The position numbers were made by a program, and so were the translations under genes. From an uncultured Eubacteriales bacterium (GTDB lineage Bacteria; Bacillota; Clostridia; Oscillospirales; Oscillospiraceae), in NCBI GenBank assembly GCA_934597725.1, contig CAKTSK010000015.1, positions 1-49,574 on the forward strand: a DNA stretch of 49,574 bases, read 5' to 3'. Positions 22,608 through 31,314 of the stretch are shown piece after piece (positions within the stretch are counted from its first letter, which is position 1; each line of letters begins with the position of its first letter). Below the pieces are notes generated by a model. That model did not search any database and had not been told where the DNA came from. It saw only the letters and a list, made by a program, of their open reading frames with translations.

Positions 22608-24635
22608 TTACGTCAGCGGGGACAGGACCAGCTGATCCTCCCGGGCTTCCAGGTATAAGGTCTCGCCCGGGGCCACGTCCTCCCGCAGCAGCAGCTCGGC
22701 GGCGGGGATCTCCACCTGGCTGCGGATGAGCCGCCGCAGGGGGCGGGCGCCGTAGCGGGGGTCCAGCCCCTTGCGGGCCAGCAAGCGGATGGCTCCGTCG
22801 GAGGGCAGGAAGTCCACCCCGGCCTCTCCCAGCCGCCGGGCAAAGGCGGAGAGGAGCTTGCGGGTGATGGCGTGCATCTCCCCGTCGCCCAGAGGGCGGA
22901 AGGGGATGATCTCGTCCAGCCGCCCCAGAAACTCCGGGCGAAAGACCTGCCGCAGCTCCCGCTGCAAGGCGGCGGTCTGGGCGGCGGCGGGGTCCTCCCC
23001 GGCGGAAAAGCCCAGGGGGGTCCCGCTGGAGAGGCCGCCGACGTTGGAGGTCATGACGATGACGGTGTTGCGGAAATCCGTCCGCCGGCCCTGGGCGTCG
23101 GTGAGGACCCCGTCCTCCAGCACCTGCAGCAGCAGGCCCCACACCTGGGGATGGGCTTTTTCCAGCTCGTCAAAGAGCAGCACCGAATAGGGACGGCGGC
23201 GGACGGCCTCGGTCAGTTCGCCCCCCTCCTCGTGGCCCACATAGCCGGGGGGCGCGCCGGTGAGGCGGCTGACGGTGTGTCCCTCTCCGAACTCGGTCAT
23301 GTCAAAGCGCAGCAGGGCCTCCTCGCTGCCGAACAGCACCTGGGCCAGGGCCCGGCACAGCTCGGTCTTGCCCACGCCGGTGGGCCCCAGGAACAGGAAG
23401 GCCCCCACCGGCCGGTCTGGCTCCTTCAAGCCGGCCCGCCCCCGGCGGATGGCCCGGGCCACAGCGGCCACGGCCTCCTCCTGGCCGGCCACCCGGCGGC
23501 GGAGCTGGTCCTCCAGGGTCAGCAGGCGGGCCTTTTCCGTCTGGGTCAGGGCGGTGACGGGGATGCCTGTCCACTGGGCCACCACCCGGGCCACTTCCTG
23601 CCCGGTGACCACCGGGGCGGGGTGGGTCTCCTGGTGATGGCGGCGGGCCACGGCCAGTTCCTGGCGAAAATCTTCCTCGGCATCCCGGCACTGGGCCGCT
23701 CGCACCAGATCCTGGCCGGCCAGAGCCTGATCCCGTTCCAGGGCGGCGGCGGCGATCCGGTGCTCCAAGGCCCGCAGGGCGGGGGAGGGCGTCTGGTCCT
23801 GGAGCCGGGCCTGGGCCGCGGCCTCGTCCAGCAGGTCGATGGCCTTGTCGGGCAGCCGCCGCTGGGGCAGATAGCGCACCGACAGATCCACCGCCGCCTG
23901 CAGGGCCTCCGGCTGGAAGGTCAGGCCGTGGTGAAGGCTGTACCGGGGGACCAGGGAGCGGAGGATGGTCAGGGTGGTCTCCGGCGTAGGCTCGTCCACC
24001 TGGACGGGCTGGAAGCGGCGGGCCAGGGCGGCGTCCTTTTCCAGGGTGCGCCGGTATTCCTGGGTGGTGGTGGCGCCGATCAGCTGGAGCTGGCCCCGGG
24101 CCAGGGCGGGCTTGAGCAGGTTGGCGGCGTCGATGGCCCCTTCAGCACTGCCCGCCCCCACCAGGGTGTGCAGCTCATCCAGAAAGAGGATGACGTTGCC
24201 CGCCCGGGCCACCTCGGCCAGGATATTCTTGATGCGTTCCTCAAACTCTCCCCGGTACTTGGTGCCGGCGATCACCGACGGCAGATCCAGGGCCAGCAGG
24301 CGCTTCTGGGCCAGGGCGTCGGGGACCAGCCCCCAGGCCATGCGCTGGGCCAGCCCCTCGGCCACGGCGGTCTTGCCCACGCCGGGGTCCCCCAGCAGGA
24401 CGGGGTTGTTCTTCTGGCGGCGCAGCAGGATCTGGATCACCCGCTGGATCTCCTCCTCCCGGCCGGTGACGGGGTCATAGCCCCCGCGGGCGGCCTGGGC
24501 GCGCATGTCCCGGGTGTGGCTGTCCAGCAGGCGGGTGGCCGGAGAGGAGACCGGCGCGGCGCAGTGTCCCTCGCCCCGGGAGCGGGAGGAGGGCGCGGCC
24601 CCCATGGCCCGGGGCGGCAGGCAGCGGGGCGTCAT
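22608..24635 (-). CDS. Clp/Hsp100 ATPase (ClpC/ClpE-like) lacking the N-domain
   Basis: A 675-residue AAA+ unfoldase. D1 has Walker A GDPGVGKTA and Walker B ILFLDELHTLVGAG. A reduced middle coiled-coil region follows. D2 has GPTGVGKTE, LLFDELEKAHPQV, MTSNVGG and the sensor-2 GARPLRRLI. The tripeptide LGF sits in the D2 loop where ClpC carries its ClpP-binding motif, so a ClpP partner is likely. The Clp_N repeat pair (about 145 residues in ClpC) is absent and replaced by some 35 basic, low-complexity residues. The ATG at 24635 overlaps the stop of a 52-codon ORF (ATGA) and has AAAGGAGG upstream. It could recognise a narrower substrate set through another adaptor (inference). Confidence 0.92.
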   Translation of the reverse strand: MTPRCLPPRAMGAAPSSRSRGEGHCAAPVSSPATRLLDSHTRDMRAQAARGGYDPVTGREEEIQRVIQILLRRQKNNPVLLGDPGVGKTAVAEGLAQRMAWGLVPDALAQKRLLALDLPSVIAGTKYRGEFEERIKNILAEVARAGNVILFLDELHTLVGAGSAEGAIDAANLLKPALARGQLQLIGATTTQEYRRTLEKDAALARRFQPVQVDEPTPETTLTILRSLVPRYSLHHGLTFQPEALQAAVDLSVRYLPQRRLPDKAIDLLDEAAAQARLQDQTPSPALRALEHRIAAAALERDQALAGQDLVRAAQCRDAEEDFRQELAVARRHHQETHPAPVVTGQEVARVVAQWTGIPVTALTQTEKARLLTLEDQLRRRVAGQEEAVAAVARAIRRGRAGLKEPDRPVGAFLFLGPTGVGKTELCRALAQVLFGSEEALLRFDMTEFGEGHTVSRLTGAPPGYVGHEEGGELTEAVRRRPYSVLLFDELEKAHPQVWGLLLQVLEDGVLTDAQGRRTDFRNTVIVMTSNVGGLSSGTPLGFSAGEDPAAAQTAALQRELRQVFRPEFLGRLDEIIPFRPLGDGEMHAITRKLLSAFARRLGEAGVDFLPSDGAIRLLARKGLDPRYGARPLRRLIRSQVEIPAAELLLREDVAPGETLYLEAREDQLVLSPLT

Positions 24636-24790
24636 GGCCGGACCTCCTTTCCCGGGGCGGCAGCGGGCGGGGGGACCGGCGGGGCAGAAATGACGGAAAT
24701 GATTCGCGGGGCATGGACCTGAGACCGGGGCGCGCCCTCCAATTCCGGGGTCTGGGAGCCGGCGGCGGCGGGATGGGATGGATTTTTCAT
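24632..24790 (-). CDS. Small 52-aa ORF translationally coupled to the Clp ATPase
   Basis: Starts MKNPSHPAAAGSQTP and ends PPVPPPAAAPGKEVRP; Pro/Ala-rich and probably disordered, with a short hydrophobic patch (RIISVISAPP). I do not recognise it. GGAGG sits 9-10 bases before the ATG. Its TGA overlaps the ATG of the Clp gene, and the Clp ribosome binding site lies inside its last codons. It is the first gene of the transcript, so it may be a coupled leader, an adaptor or a degradation tag. Real translation is supported only by the ribosome binding site and overlap geometry. Confidence 0.5.
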   Translation of the reverse strand: MKNPSHPAAAGSQTPELEGAPRSQVHAPRIISVISAPPVPPPAAAPGKEVRP

Positions 24791-24887
24791 GGTGAAAGGA
24801 CCTCCAATGCAAGCTTTCTGGCAAAAGTATATAAAAATCATCCCCAAAAATTCGGAAAATAAACTACATTTTTCAGTGAATTTAGAA

Positions 24888-24915
24888 TTGCATTTTTGAA
24901 AATTTGTGTTACAAT
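24888..24915 (+). promoter_or_regulatory. Predicted promoter of the ferredoxin gene
   Basis: TTGCAT (24888-24893) and TACAAT (24910-24915) with a 16-base spacer, in the AT-rich divergent gap between the Clp operon and ferredoxin. Confidence 0.6.
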
Positions 24916-24952
24916 GTAAGCCGCTAAGAAAAATTATTGGAGGTAACGTACT

Positions 24953-25141
24953 ATGTATGCCATCAATCCCGAACTGTGCACCTTCTGCAAGAAGTGCCTG
25001 GAAGAATGTCCCACCGGCGCCATCGTTGAAGGCTCTGTTGACGGCAAGGAAGTCTGTGTTGTGACCTCTGAGTGCATCGACTGCGGCGGCTGCGAGGACG
25101 CTTGCGAGACCGATCCCAAGGCTCTGGGCTACAAGGAGTAA
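24953..25141 (+). CDS. 2[4Fe-4S] clostridial-type ferredoxin
   Basis: A 62-residue soluble electron carrier. Two cluster motifs are present: CTFCKKCLEECPTG (residues 9-22) and CIDCGGCEDACETDP (near 42-56), both CxxCxxCxxxC. They bind two [4Fe-4S] clusters at low potential, serving enzymes such as hydrogenase, pyruvate:ferredoxin oxidoreductase or a dehydratase activase. TGGAGG precedes the ATG at good spacing. The codons look optimised and the gene is single with its own promoter and terminator, which fits a highly expressed carrier. The nearby activase may be one client (inference from position only). Confidence 0.95.
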   Translation: MYAINPELCTFCKKCLEECPTGAIVEGSVDGKEVCVVTSECIDCGGCEDACETDPKALGYKE

Positions 25142-25168
25142 TTCGCTCCTCCCAACAAAAGACGAAAG

Positions 25169-25209
25169 ACGAGCGCATCCATGACATCCGTGGAGGCGCT
25201 CGTTTTTTC
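25169..25209 (+). terminator. Terminator of the ferredoxin gene
   Basis: ACGAGCGC(A)TCCA pairs with TGGA(G)GCGCTCGT and is followed by TTTTTC and more T-rich sequence. A strong intrinsic terminator 27 bases after the stop. Confidence 0.9.
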
Positions 25210-25253
25210 ATTTTTTTCCCCGCACAGGCGGGAAGGCGGACGCGCGGTTTTGG

Positions 25254-25282
25254 TTGAGATTTCTTTCGGCGTGTGCTATAAT
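25254..25282 (+). promoter_or_regulatory. Predicted promoter of ddl-murF
   Basis: TTGAGA (25254-25259) and a perfect TATAAT (25277-25282) with a 17-base spacer, about 80 bases before ddl. Confidence 0.75.
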
Positions 25283-25367
25283 CCAGGCAATGTAATCCAG
25301 AGGGATTCCGGACGCTGTCGGGCCGCTGCCGCTCCGCACACCGCCGGGGAAAGGGAGGAACACTGCT

Positions 25368-26420
25368 ATGAAGATCGTTGTGTTGGCCGGGGGCCTGAGT
25401 CCCGAGCGGAACGTGTCCCTGTCGTCGGGGACCATGATCGCCCACGCCCTGCGCCGTCTGGGCCACCAGGCGGCGCTGGTGGACCTGTATTTCGGCCTGG
25501 AAGAGCACACCGGCCCGGTGGAGGAGTATTTTCATCTGCCCATCTCCGACCGGTGGAAGCAGGTGGACCCCCACGCACCGGACCTGGAGGCCATCCGCGC
25601 CCAGCGCAAGGACCAAAGCCCGAACCAGTTCGGGCCGGGGGTGCTGGCCCTGTGCCAGCAGGCCGACGTGGTCTTTCTGGCCCTTCACGGCGCCTGCGGC
25701 GAGGACGGCCGGGTGCAGGCCGCCTTTGACCTCATGGGCATCCCCTACACCGGCTCGGGCTATGTAGGCTCGGCCCTGGCCATGGACAAGGACCTCACCA
25801 AGCGCCTGGTGGCCCCCCTGGGGGTGCAGACGCCCCAGTGGCGGCGGGTGAACTACACGGCCAAAGAGGTGGACAGCCTCACCAGCACCACCCGGGTCCC
25901 CTGCGTGGTCAAGCCGGTGGCCAGCGGCTCGTCCATCGGCGTGTCCATCGCCCACACCAAGAAGGAACTCCACGCCGCCCTGCTGGACGGCCTGGCCTTC
26001 GGCGGGGCCTGCGTGCTGGAGCAGTACGTCTCCGGCCGGGAGATCCAGGTGGCTGTGCTGGAGGACCGGGCGCTGCCCTCCATTGAGATCATTCCCAAAG
26101 AGGGATTCTACGACTATGAAAACAAATACCAGCCCGGCGCGGCGGAAGAGGTCTGCCCGGCCCCCATCCCCCCGGCGTGGGAGGAGCAGCTGGGGAAGGC
26201 GGCCCTGACAGTCTACCGGGCCCTGGGGCTGGCCGTCTATGCCCGGGCGGACTTCATCGTGGACGAGGCGGGAACGCCTTGGTTCCTGGAGATCAACACC
26301 CTGCCGGGCATGACCCCCACCAGCCTGGTGCCCCAGGAGGCTGCGGCGGTGGGCATCGACTATGAGCAGCTGTGCCAGCGGATCATCGACGCCTCGCTGC
26401 AGGCCCGCCGGGAACAGTGA
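25368..26420 (+). CDS. ddl: D-alanine--D-alanine ligase
   Basis: A 350-residue ATP-grasp enzyme that joins two D-Ala molecules for the peptidoglycan stem peptide. Motifs: VVLAGGLSPERNVSLSSG at the N-terminus, VFLALHGACGEDGRVQ, PYTGSGYVGSALAMDKDLTK, VVKPVASGSSIGVS (ATP loop), and FLEINTLPGMTPTSLVP at the C-terminus with the metal and substrate ligands. The length is normal. AAAGGGAGG precedes the ATG. murF begins 18 bases after the stop and uses the D-Ala-D-Ala product, so this is a functional two-gene unit. Confidence 0.95.
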   Translation: MKIVVLAGGLSPERNVSLSSGTMIAHALRRLGHQAALVDLYFGLEEHTGPVEEYFHLPISDRWKQVDPHAPDLEAIRAQRKDQSPNQFGPGVLALCQQADVVFLALHGACGEDGRVQAAFDLMGIPYTGSGYVGSALAMDKDLTKRLVAPLGVQTPQWRRVNYTAKEVDSLTSTTRVPCVVKPVASGSSIGVSIAHTKKELHAALLDGLAFGGACVLEQYVSGREIQVAVLEDRALPSIEIIPKEGFYDYENKYQPGAAEEVCPAPIPPAWEEQLGKAALTVYRALGLAVYARADFIVDEAGTPWFLEINTLPGMTPTSLVPQEAAAVGIDYEQLCQRIIDASLQARREQ

Positions 26421-26438
26421 GAAGAAGGAGAAGAAACC

Positions 26439-27830
26439 ATGGAACCTATGACAGTCAAAGCGCTTTTGGAGGCCACCGGCGGCCAGCTCTTGCAGGGCCA
26501 GACAGACCTGGAGGCCGCCGTCACCGGAGTGGAGACCGACAGCCGGGCTGTCCACCCCGGGGACCTGTTCGTGGCCCTGCGGGGAGAACACACCGACGGC
26601 CACCGGTTCGTCCCCAACGCCCTGGAAAACGGAGCGGCGGGCTGCCTGGTGGAGGTGCCGCCCCAGCAGCTGCGGCCGGACCGGTTCTACCTGCTGGTGG
26701 AGGACACCATGAAGGCCATCGGCCAGGTGGCCCGGGCCTATCTGTCCCGCTTCCCCATCCCCGTCATCGCCATCACCGGCAGCGTGGGCAAGACCACCAC
26801 CAAGGACATGGTGGCCAGCGTCCTCAGCCAGCGTTTCCGGGTGCTCAAGACCGAGGGGAACTACAACAATGAGCTGGGCCTGCCCCTGACCTTGTTCCGC
26901 CTGACCAGCCAGCACGAGATGTGCGTGCTGGAGATGGGGATGAACCATTTCGGCGAGATCGCCTACCTCACCCAGATCGCCCGCCCCCATGTGGCCCTGG
27001 TGACCAACATCGGCGACGCCCACATCGAAAACCTGGGCAGCCGGGAGGGCATCCTTCAGGCCAAGAGCGAGATCTTCCAGGCCATGGGGCCGGAAGATCT
27101 GGCGGTCCTCAACGGCGACGACCCCCTGCTGCGGACCCTGGACGGGAAGCTCGCCCCCCAGACCCTCTACTGCGGGGCCGACCGGGAGCCGCCCTACCGG
27201 GCCAGGGAGATCCACCAGCTGGGAGCCAAGGGCCTGTCCTGTCAGCTCCAGACCCCGAAAGGGTCCTTCTCCGTTACGATCCCCGCCCCGGGCAGCCACA
27301 TGATCTACCCGGCCCTCATGGCCTGCGCCGTCGCCGAGCGCTACGGCATGGACCAGGAGGAGATCCGGGCGGGCATCGAGGCCTTTGTCCCCACCAAAAT
27401 GCGGATGAACGTGGTCTGCCAGGGGGAGGTGACCATCCTGGACGACGCCTATAACGCCAACCCCCAGTCCATGCGGGCGGCGCTGGAAGTCCTGTCCCAG
27501 AGCGACGGGCGCTATCGGGCGGCGGTGCTGGGGGATATGTTCGAGCTGGGCGACCTGGGGCCGGAGCTTCACCGGAGCATGGGCGAGTATGCCGGCTCCC
27601 TGGGCAACATCGACGCGGTGCTGGCCGTGGGCGACCTGGCCTGGAACATCTATGACGCCGCCCAGCAGAGCGGCGTGCCCAACGCCCTGTACGCCAAGGA
27701 TCGGGAGGCGGCGATGGGACTGCTGGCCAATCTGGTCCAGCCCGGCGCGGTGATCCTGGTCAAAGCCTCCCGTGGCATGGCCTTTGAGGAGCTGACCCGG
27801 GAGTTGCAGCGGCTGTCTCCCAAGGACTAA
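26439..27830 (+). CDS. murF: UDP-N-acetylmuramoyl-tripeptide--D-alanyl-D-alanine ligase
   Basis: A 463-residue cytoplasmic Mur ligase that adds D-Ala-D-Ala to UDP-MurNAc-tripeptide. The N-terminal domain shows GVETDSRAVHPGDLFVALRGEHTDGH. The central ATPase domain has ITGSVGKTTTKDMV (P-loop, near residue 110) and NYNNELGLPLTLF. The C-terminal domain shows ILDDAYNANPQSMRAAL and MFELGDLGPELH. Everything fits MurF rather than MurE or MurC. AAGGAG precedes the ATG. It is co-transcribed with ddl. No terminator T-run on the plus strand is obvious; the hairpin after it serves the convergent gene better. Confidence 0.96.
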   Translation: MEPMTVKALLEATGGQLLQGQTDLEAAVTGVETDSRAVHPGDLFVALRGEHTDGHRFVPNALENGAAGCLVEVPPQQLRPDRFYLLVEDTMKAIGQVARAYLSRFPIPVIAITGSVGKTTTKDMVASVLSQRFRVLKTEGNYNNELGLPLTLFRLTSQHEMCVLEMGMNHFGEIAYLTQIARPHVALVTNIGDAHIENLGSREGILQAKSEIFQAMGPEDLAVLNGDDPLLRTLDGKLAPQTLYCGADREPPYRAREIHQLGAKGLSCQLQTPKGSFSVTIPAPGSHMIYPALMACAVAERYGMDQEEIRAGIEAFVPTKMRMNVVCQGEVTILDDAYNANPQSMRAALEVLSQSDGRYRAAVLGDMFELGDLGPELHRSMGEYAGSLGNIDAVLAVGDLAWNIYDAAQQSGVPNALYAKDREAAMGLLANLVQPGAVILVKASRGMAFEELTRELQRLSPKD

Positions 27831-27831
27831 G

Positions 27832-27861
27832 AAAAAAGCTGCGGGGCAACTGCCCCGCAGC
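27832..27861 (-). terminator. Terminator of the MtnA-like gene (between convergent genes)
   Basis: A perfect 10-bp stem, GCTGCGGGGC (27838-27847) with GCCCCGCAGC (27852-27861). On the minus strand it runs into TTTTTTC, giving a strong terminator. murF transcripts on the plus strand pass the same hairpin but without a T-tail. Confidence 0.88.
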
Positions 27862-27878
27862 ACAGCGGTACGCGCCGG

Positions 27879-28931
27879 TCAGGCGTCGAAGTTGATGATC
27901 ATTTTCCGCGGGGTGTTTTCCACCAGCTCCTTGAGGGTCTCCTCATAGGGCGCGCAGGCGATGGCCCGGTCGGTGATCATGCCGGTGATGAGGAAGGCGG
28001 GCACCACGTCATAGGCCGGGGTCCAGCCCTGGGCCTGTCCGCAGGCCAGCCCGTCGGTGACCGAGGCGGGGTCGCCCTCCGCCTGCCCGAAGACGCTGCC
28101 GTCGGTGGCGGTCAGGTCCACATCGTCAGCGGAGAGCACCGCGTAGAAGGGGATGGAGTGGAAGTAGCAGGCGATGGCCAGAGAATAGGTCCCCACCGGG
28201 GCCTTCAGGTCGCCGTTGGCGGCGGCCAGGATGCCGTCGGCCAGCACCATGTGCGCCCCCTGGCGGGCCAGGAAGGTGGCGGCGGCGTGGTCGGGGATGA
28301 GGGTGCAGGGAACCGACTCCTTGCTCAGCTCCTGGGCCAGCAGTGTCCCGGCGGTCAGAGAGGGACGGCCCTCACAGAGGGTGACCTGCTCCACCACCTT
28401 GCGCTTCCAGCCCCGGCGGGCGATGCCCAGCGCGCCGGTGGGAGAGGCCGAGTGGAAGGCCCCCCGGTCGGTCCGCAGCAGGATGCGGGTGCCCTCGCTC
28501 ATGAGGTCGGTGCCGTTGCGGCAGATGTTCCGGTCGGCCACCACCTGCTGCCGGTCGTAAGTGACAGCGGTAGCCAGCAGGGTGGTCAGCCGGTCCACGT
28601 TTTTCGTATACGCTTCCGGGGGATGCTCCATAAAGTCCAGGGCGGCGGCCATATCCCGGCTGCCGGGACGGCTGGCCAGCAGAAGGTCCTTGGCCTGGTC
28701 CAGGGCCTGCTGGAAGGCGGGGGTGTTCAGGTCCTCCTGGTGGGCCATGGCGGCCTGGCAGTAGCCATAGGCCCCGGCCACGGCGGCCAGCTTTTCCTCC
28801 ACGATCTTGCCGCTGGAGAGGACCTGGGCGGTCTCCTCCACGCTCCGGCAGGTCAGCCAGTTCTCCTGCTGGGGATACGCCCCCTGGTCCAAAAGGGACA
28901 GGACCCCGTCCTGCCACTGAATTGCAATCAT
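27879..28931 (-). CDS. MtnA/eIF2B-alpha-like sugar-phosphate isomerase homologue, catalytic Cys missing
   Basis: A 350-residue protein of the methylthioribose-1-phosphate isomerase superfamily. The C-terminal half is clearly family-like: ECRPxLTAGTLLAQEL-type segment CEGRPSLTAGTLLAQEL, LIPDHAAATFL with the Asp at 214, and ADGILAAANGDLKAPVGTYSLAIACYFHSIPFYAV. Where MtnA has the T-x-C-N-x-G catalytic Cys motif, this protein reads LRTDRGAFHS (152-161), with T154 in the Cys position. It may therefore catalyse a different isomerisation or be a binding protein. AGGAGG precedes the ATG 8 bases upstream. No methionine-salvage neighbours are present. Family call good; function open. Confidence 0.8.
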   Translation of the reverse strand: MIAIQWQDGVLSLLDQGAYPQQENWLTCRSVEETAQVLSSGKIVEEKLAAVAGAYGYCQAAMAHQEDLNTPAFQQALDQAKDLLLASRPGSRDMAAALDFMEHPPEAYTKNVDRLTTLLATAVTYDRQQVVADRNICRNGTDLMSEGTRILLRTDRGAFHSASPTGALGIARRGWKRKVVEQVTLCEGRPSLTAGTLLAQELSKESVPCTLIPDHAAATFLARQGAHMVLADGILAAANGDLKAPVGTYSLAIACYFHSIPFYAVLSADDVDLTATDGSVFGQAEGDPASVTDGLACGQAQGWTPAYDVVPAFLITGMITDRAIACAPYEETLKELVENTPRKMIINFDA

Positions 28932-29067
28932 ACGTCATGCCTCCTATGCTTTTTGCGCCCGCCCCGGGCGGGCCGGTTGCTTGACGGTATCATATCATAC
29001 TTCGGAGCCCGGCGCTACTCCCCTGGGAAAAAACTTCGCCGGCTCCGGGACAAAAGGAACGAGATCC

Positions 29068-30969
29068 ATGATCGACATTGCGGTACAAGACTTAGAAAAA
29101 GAATATCAAGTGGGCCAGCCCGTCCTCGACGGCCTCACCTTTCAGGTGGACACCGGGGAGCGGGTGGGCATCCTGGGCCGCAACGGCGCGGGAAAGACCA
29201 CCCTCTTCCGCATCCTCACCGGGCAGGAGGAGGCAGACGGCGGCCGGGTGATCATCGCCCCGGGCAAGCGCCTGGGCCTCATCTCCCAGATCCCGGTCTA
29301 CCCCGCCGGGTATACCGTGGAGGACGTGCTGGCCACTGCCTTTGCCCCCCTGCGGCGGATGGAAGAGGAGCTGCGGACCCTGTCCCAGCAGCTGGGCGAG
29401 GGCGACCGGGCGCTGCTGGACCGGTATGACCGCCTTCAGGCGGCCTACGAGACCCAGGGGGGCTACGAGACCACCACCCGCCTGGAAAAGGTGTGCGCGG
29501 GCCTGGGCATCGAGCGGTCCTTCCGGGAAAAGCAGTTTGCCGACCTGTCCGGCGGGGAAAAGACCCGCATCAACCTGGCCCGGCTCATCCTCACCGACAC
29601 GGAGATCCTGCTGCTGGACGAGCCGACCAACCACCTGGACCTGCACGCCACCGTCTGGCTGGAGGACTACGTCAGCCACTACAAGGGCACGGTGCTGGTC
29701 ATCTCCCACGACCGGTACTTCCTGGACAAGACCGTCTCCCGGGTGATAGAGCTCAAGCAGGGCAAGGCGGAGTTCTATGCCGGCAACTATTCCTTCTACG
29801 CCGTGGAGAAAGAGCGGCGGTACCTGGAGCAGCTGCGCCGGTACGAAAAGGAGCAGGCCGAGCTGCAGCGGCTGTCAGACACGGTCCGGTCCATGCACGA
29901 GCACAACACCGAGCACCTGCACAAGCGGGCCTTCTCCATCGAAAAGCGGATGGAGAAGCTCCAGCGCACCAGCCGGCCCGAGCAGCGGCGGCAGATGAAG
30001 GCCAAGTTCCGCCAGACGGAGTTCCGGGCCGACGACCTGCTGAGCCTGCGGGAGCTGAGCAAGGCCTTCGACGGCCGGACCCTGTTCGACGGGGTGAGCC
30101 TGCGGGTGGAGCCGGGAGACCGGATCGCCCTGCTGGGGGACAACGGCGCGGGCAAATCCACCCTGCTGCGGATCATCCTGGGGGAGGAGCCCCAGGACCG
30201 GGGCAAGGTGGAGCTGGGCCTGACGGGGAAGATCGGCTATCTGCCCCAGCAGATCCGCTTTGCCCACCCGGAGCGCACCCTGTACGACACCATGCTCTAT
30301 GAGGCCGGGTGCGACGCCCAGCAGGCCCGGGACCGCCTGGGACGCTTCCTGTTCCGGGGGGAGGACGTGTTCAAGCCCGTCTCCGTCCTCTCCGGCGGGG
30401 AGCAGAGCCGCCTGCGGCTGTGTATGCTCATGGATGAGAAGGTGAACTTCCTCATCCTGGACGAGCCTACCAACCACCTGGACCTGGATTCCCGGGAGTG
30501 GATCGAGGAGGCGGTGGAGGACTTTGGGGGGACGCTGCTGTTCGTCTCCCACGACCGGTACTTCATCGACCGCTTTGCCAACCGGATCTGGACCCTGGAA
30601 GGGGGACGGATCGACGACTTCCGGGGGGATTATTCCTCCTACCTGGCCTACCGGGAGCGGCAAAAGACCCTGACGGCCCACCCCAAGGGGGAGGAAAAGA
30701 AAGAGAAGAAGGAAAAGAAGGAACGACCCAAACGCCCCGGCGGCACCAAGCAGCTGAAAAAGGACCTGGCTGCCGCCGAAAAGCGAATGGAAAAGCTGGA
30801 CGAGCAGCTGGCGGAGCTGAACCGGCGGCGGGAAGCGGCGGCCTCGGACTATCAGGCCCTGCAGGAGATCGCCGAGGAGGAACTGGCCTGCAGCCAGGAA
30901 TACGACCAGCTGATGGAGACCTGGGAGACCCTGTCCGAGGCCATTGCCGCCGAAGAGGGCGGCGCCTGA
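29068..30969 (+). CDS. ABC-F family ATPase (ribosome-associated type)
   Basis: A 633-residue soluble protein with two ABC cassettes and no membrane domain. Cassette 1: GRNGAGKTT (near 37-45), LSGGEKTRINLARL, LLLDEPTNHLDLHATVWLEDYV, ISHDRYFLD. A charged linker (about 240-310, AFSIEKRMEKLQR) follows. Cassette 2: GDNGAGKST (near 358), LSGGEQSRLRLCML, LILDEPTNHLDLDSREW, SHDRYFIDR. A Lys/Glu-rich C-terminal coiled coil (EEKKEKKEKKERPKRP...) ends it. ABC-F proteins act at the ribosomal E site; some protect against antibiotics, others rescue stalled ribosomes. Which type this is cannot be settled here, though YdiF/Uup-like architecture is closest. The ATG at 29068 has AAAGGA upstream. Confidence 0.93.
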   Translation: MIDIAVQDLEKEYQVGQPVLDGLTFQVDTGERVGILGRNGAGKTTLFRILTGQEEADGGRVIIAPGKRLGLISQIPVYPAGYTVEDVLATAFAPLRRMEEELRTLSQQLGEGDRALLDRYDRLQAAYETQGGYETTTRLEKVCAGLGIERSFREKQFADLSGGEKTRINLARLILTDTEILLLDEPTNHLDLHATVWLEDYVSHYKGTVLVISHDRYFLDKTVSRVIELKQGKAEFYAGNYSFYAVEKERRYLEQLRRYEKEQAELQRLSDTVRSMHEHNTEHLHKRAFSIEKRMEKLQRTSRPEQRRQMKAKFRQTEFRADDLLSLRELSKAFDGRTLFDGVSLRVEPGDRIALLGDNGAGKSTLLRIILGEEPQDRGKVELGLTGKIGYLPQQIRFAHPERTLYDTMLYEAGCDAQQARDRLGRFLFRGEDVFKPVSVLSGGEQSRLRLCMLMDEKVNFLILDEPTNHLDLDSREWIEEAVEDFGGTLLFVSHDRYFIDRFANRIWTLEGGRIDDFRGDYSSYLAYRERQKTLTAHPKGEEKKEKKEKKERPKRPGGTKQLKKDLAAAEKRMEKLDEQLAELNRRREAAASDYQALQEIAEEELACSQEYDQLMETWETLSEAIAAEEGGA

Positions 30970-31026
30970 GCGGCAGGGGTCCCGAAGCAGCGCCATCCAA
31001 TCGGATCAAAAAGGAGTATGAAAACC

Positions 31027-31314
31027 ATGGCAGAGAAGGAAACCAAGCAGAACCAGTCCACCGAGGACAAGATGCAGGAGCTGTTCCAGCTGCTGGACGA
31101 GAAAGCCGCCAAGGGAGAGCTGGACGAGTCCGGCGCGGATCTCACCGCCGAGAAGCCCCCGGTGGACACCACCCCGCTGAGCGAGTCGGAGACCGCCGCC
31201 TTTGAGTACAACATGATGATGCAGCAGTATGAGGCCATGCTGCTGGACTACCAGCGCCGGGAAGCCGAGGAACAGGCCCAGAAGGCCGACGAGGAAGCCG
31301 GCCTGCCCTCCTGA
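31027..31314 (+). CDS. Acidic 95-aa protein of unknown function, coupled to prfA
   Basis: A highly charged, mostly helical-looking protein (KMQELFQLLDEKAAKGELDE...YNMMMQQYEAMLLDYQRREAEEQAQ) without Cys or hydrophobic segments. I do not recognise it. Two in-frame ATGs exist, at 31018 and 31027. The AAAGGAG ribosome binding site ends 2 bases before the first, so the second is preferred. Its TGA shares the A with the ATG of prfA (TGATG), so the two are translationally coupled. The predicted coiled-coil character and the position between ABC-F and prfA suggest a translation-linked role, which is inference only. Confidence 0.7.
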   Translation: MAEKETKQNQSTEDKMQELFQLLDEKAAKGELDESGADLTAEKPPVDTTPLSESETAAFEYNMMMQQYEAMLLDYQRREAEEQAQKADEEAGLPS

